From contig CAZYBE010000026.1 in NCBI GenBank assembly GCA_964645765.1, forward strand, positions 1-42,437: a stretch of DNA of 42,437 nucleotides, written 5' to 3'. Numbering within the stretch: the stretch's first letter is position 1; each line of letters opens with the position of its first letter. The stretch is from CAZGMN01 sp964645765. GTDB lineage: Bacteria > Acidobacteriota > Aminicenantia > Aminicenantales > Aminicenantaceae. Below the pieces are notes generated by a model. It had not been told where the DNA came from. It saw only the letters and a list, made by a program, of their open reading frames with translations, and made no database searches. Both the position numbers and the translations under genes were made by a program. Shown here one piece after another: positions 41,801 to 42,437 of the stretch.

Positions 41801-42428
41801 CCAATTGAAGGATTTTTTTCCTCAAGCTTTCAAGAGTTATAGTGTAAGGGTCGATTCGGGATAGTTTTTTTGCAAGTTCCTTCTCTCCGATCGATTCAAA
41901 CCAGAGCGAAAAATCATTTCCTTCTCTCTCCAGCCTTAAGCGAGCTTCAAAAATGTGAAAATAGATAGAGTTAATACTGACCTTCTGGACGATATCATAA
42001 AATTCTTTTAGATTGTTTGCCTTATAAGGGGTGGGAAGGACAAATGTCTGGCAGGACATGAAGTGAAACTCTTCTCCCTCAGGACAATTGTTATTTTGAT
42101 CAGGCGCTTCTTTTAAATAAGCTTCCAAAGTGGCTATGAATTTTTCTTTTAAGTCTTTTATTCGGCCAAACTTGACTGTGTCCACGCTGGCAAGTCTTTC
42201 GCTCAGCTTATCAAGTCCTAAAGAATTCGCTGTCCAGAAAGCGAAATCATTGGGCGGTTCGGGTGAAAGAGAAATGTGCTGCTGAAGGAAATGATGAGTA
42301 TGATGGTAAATTGAGGCGTCTGGAGCTTCTTTAATCCCCTTGAGGAGTTCAGTGACATTTTTGGCTTTAATGCCCAACAGTTCAACAAGATTCAAGCGAG
42401 TATAAAAGTAGAACGGATTATTCATCAT
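41778..42428 (-). CDS. DUF5752 family protein
   Basis: 216 aa, helical, no signal or membrane segment. I recognise it as DUF5752 from PFYFYTRLNLVELLGIKAK, the His-rich IYHHTHHFLQQH and PPNDFAFW. Function is unknown. It heads the run DUF5752-treT-otsB, overlapping treT by 23 nt, so it is probably a regulator or partner of sugar-nucleotide transfer (inference). Start is either ATG 42428 or the adjacent ATG 42425; AGAGGA lies directly upstream and its spacing favours 42425. The promoter is outside the window. Confidence 0.85.
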   Translation of the reverse strand: MMNNPFYFYTRLNLVELLGIKAKNVTELLKGIKEAPDASIYHHTHHFLQQHISLSPEPPNDFAFWTANSLGLDKLSERLASVDTVKFGRIKDLKEKFIATLEAYLKEAPDQNNNCPEGEEFHFMSCQTFVLPTPYKANNLKEFYDIVQKVSINSIYFHIFEARLRLEREGNDFSLWFESIGEKELAKKLSRIDPYTITLESLRKKILQLVGKNVKA

Positions 42429-42437
42429 TTCCTCTTT

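Overview
The window looks like a chromosomal segment from a free-living, Gram-negative-type bacterium. It encodes secreted proteins, periplasmic disulfide-bond formation, two membrane-anchored eukaryote-type Ser/Thr kinases, NTT/TLC-like nucleotide-transporter homologues fused to HEAT repeats, DUF5107-TPR and NHL/6-bladed propeller proteins, and a DUF5752-treT-otsB cluster. From memory this mix fits Candidatus Aminicenantes (OP8) or a relative of Acidobacteriota. That placement is inference; no rRNA gene is present to test it. There is no phage, plasmid backbone, CRISPR array or autonomous transposase.

Layout. 1-6.0 kb (minus): STAS protein followed by two tandem NTT-like/HEAT transporters, then a PilZ protein. 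6.2-9.1 kb (minus): zinc-ribbon Ser/Thr kinase with TPRs. 9.4-15.5 kb (plus): secreted Shelph-like metallophosphatase, three secreted PI3/4-kinase-fold paralogues (one degenerate), and an NTT-like transporter between them; a truncated beta-propeller gene lies in this block on the other strand. 15.5-21.5 kb: GGDEF protein, VKOR-DsbA fusion, ADA2-like deaminase, HD-GYP protein, RsbW-like ATPase. 21.8-29.2 kb (minus): DUF5107-TPR protein, SH3/PEGA/NHL protein and a second Ser/Thr kinase. 29.5-31.6 kb (plus): mutY overlapping a DHH-like gene with unusual motif order. 31.6-33.6 kb (minus): serS followed by two tRNA-Ser genes. 33.6-37.8 kb (plus): cobO, zincin metallopeptidase, HOGA/DapA-type aldolase, Tat-exported aldo/keto reductase, propeller protein. 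37.9-42.4 kb (minus): NSS Na+ symporter, then otsB, treT-like and DUF5752 genes.

Two things stand out. First, 9.4-15.5 kb reads as a possible extracytoplasmic phosphorylation module: exported kinase-fold proteins, an exported phosphatase and a nucleotide-transporter homologue that could supply ATP outside the cytoplasm. Second, the intergenic spaces hold a family of small non-autonomous elements whose 19-bp ends align without gaps at 11657-11841, 21557-21807, 31826-32167 and as a single end at 34219-34237, each full element enclosing a different hairpin-rich core. One core (186 bp, with its own perfect 19-bp inverted ends) also occurs alone at 1-108 and 9187-9276. A separate REP-like hairpin pair brackets the propeller gene at 36.6-37.8 kb.

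Signalling is rich: c-di-GMP components (GGDEF, HD-GYP, PilZ), partner-switch components (STAS, RsbW-like) and two Ser/Thr kinases. Promoter-like sequences at serS, cobO and the first kinase place the predicted transcription start almost at the start codon, suggesting leaderless or very short-leader mRNAs.
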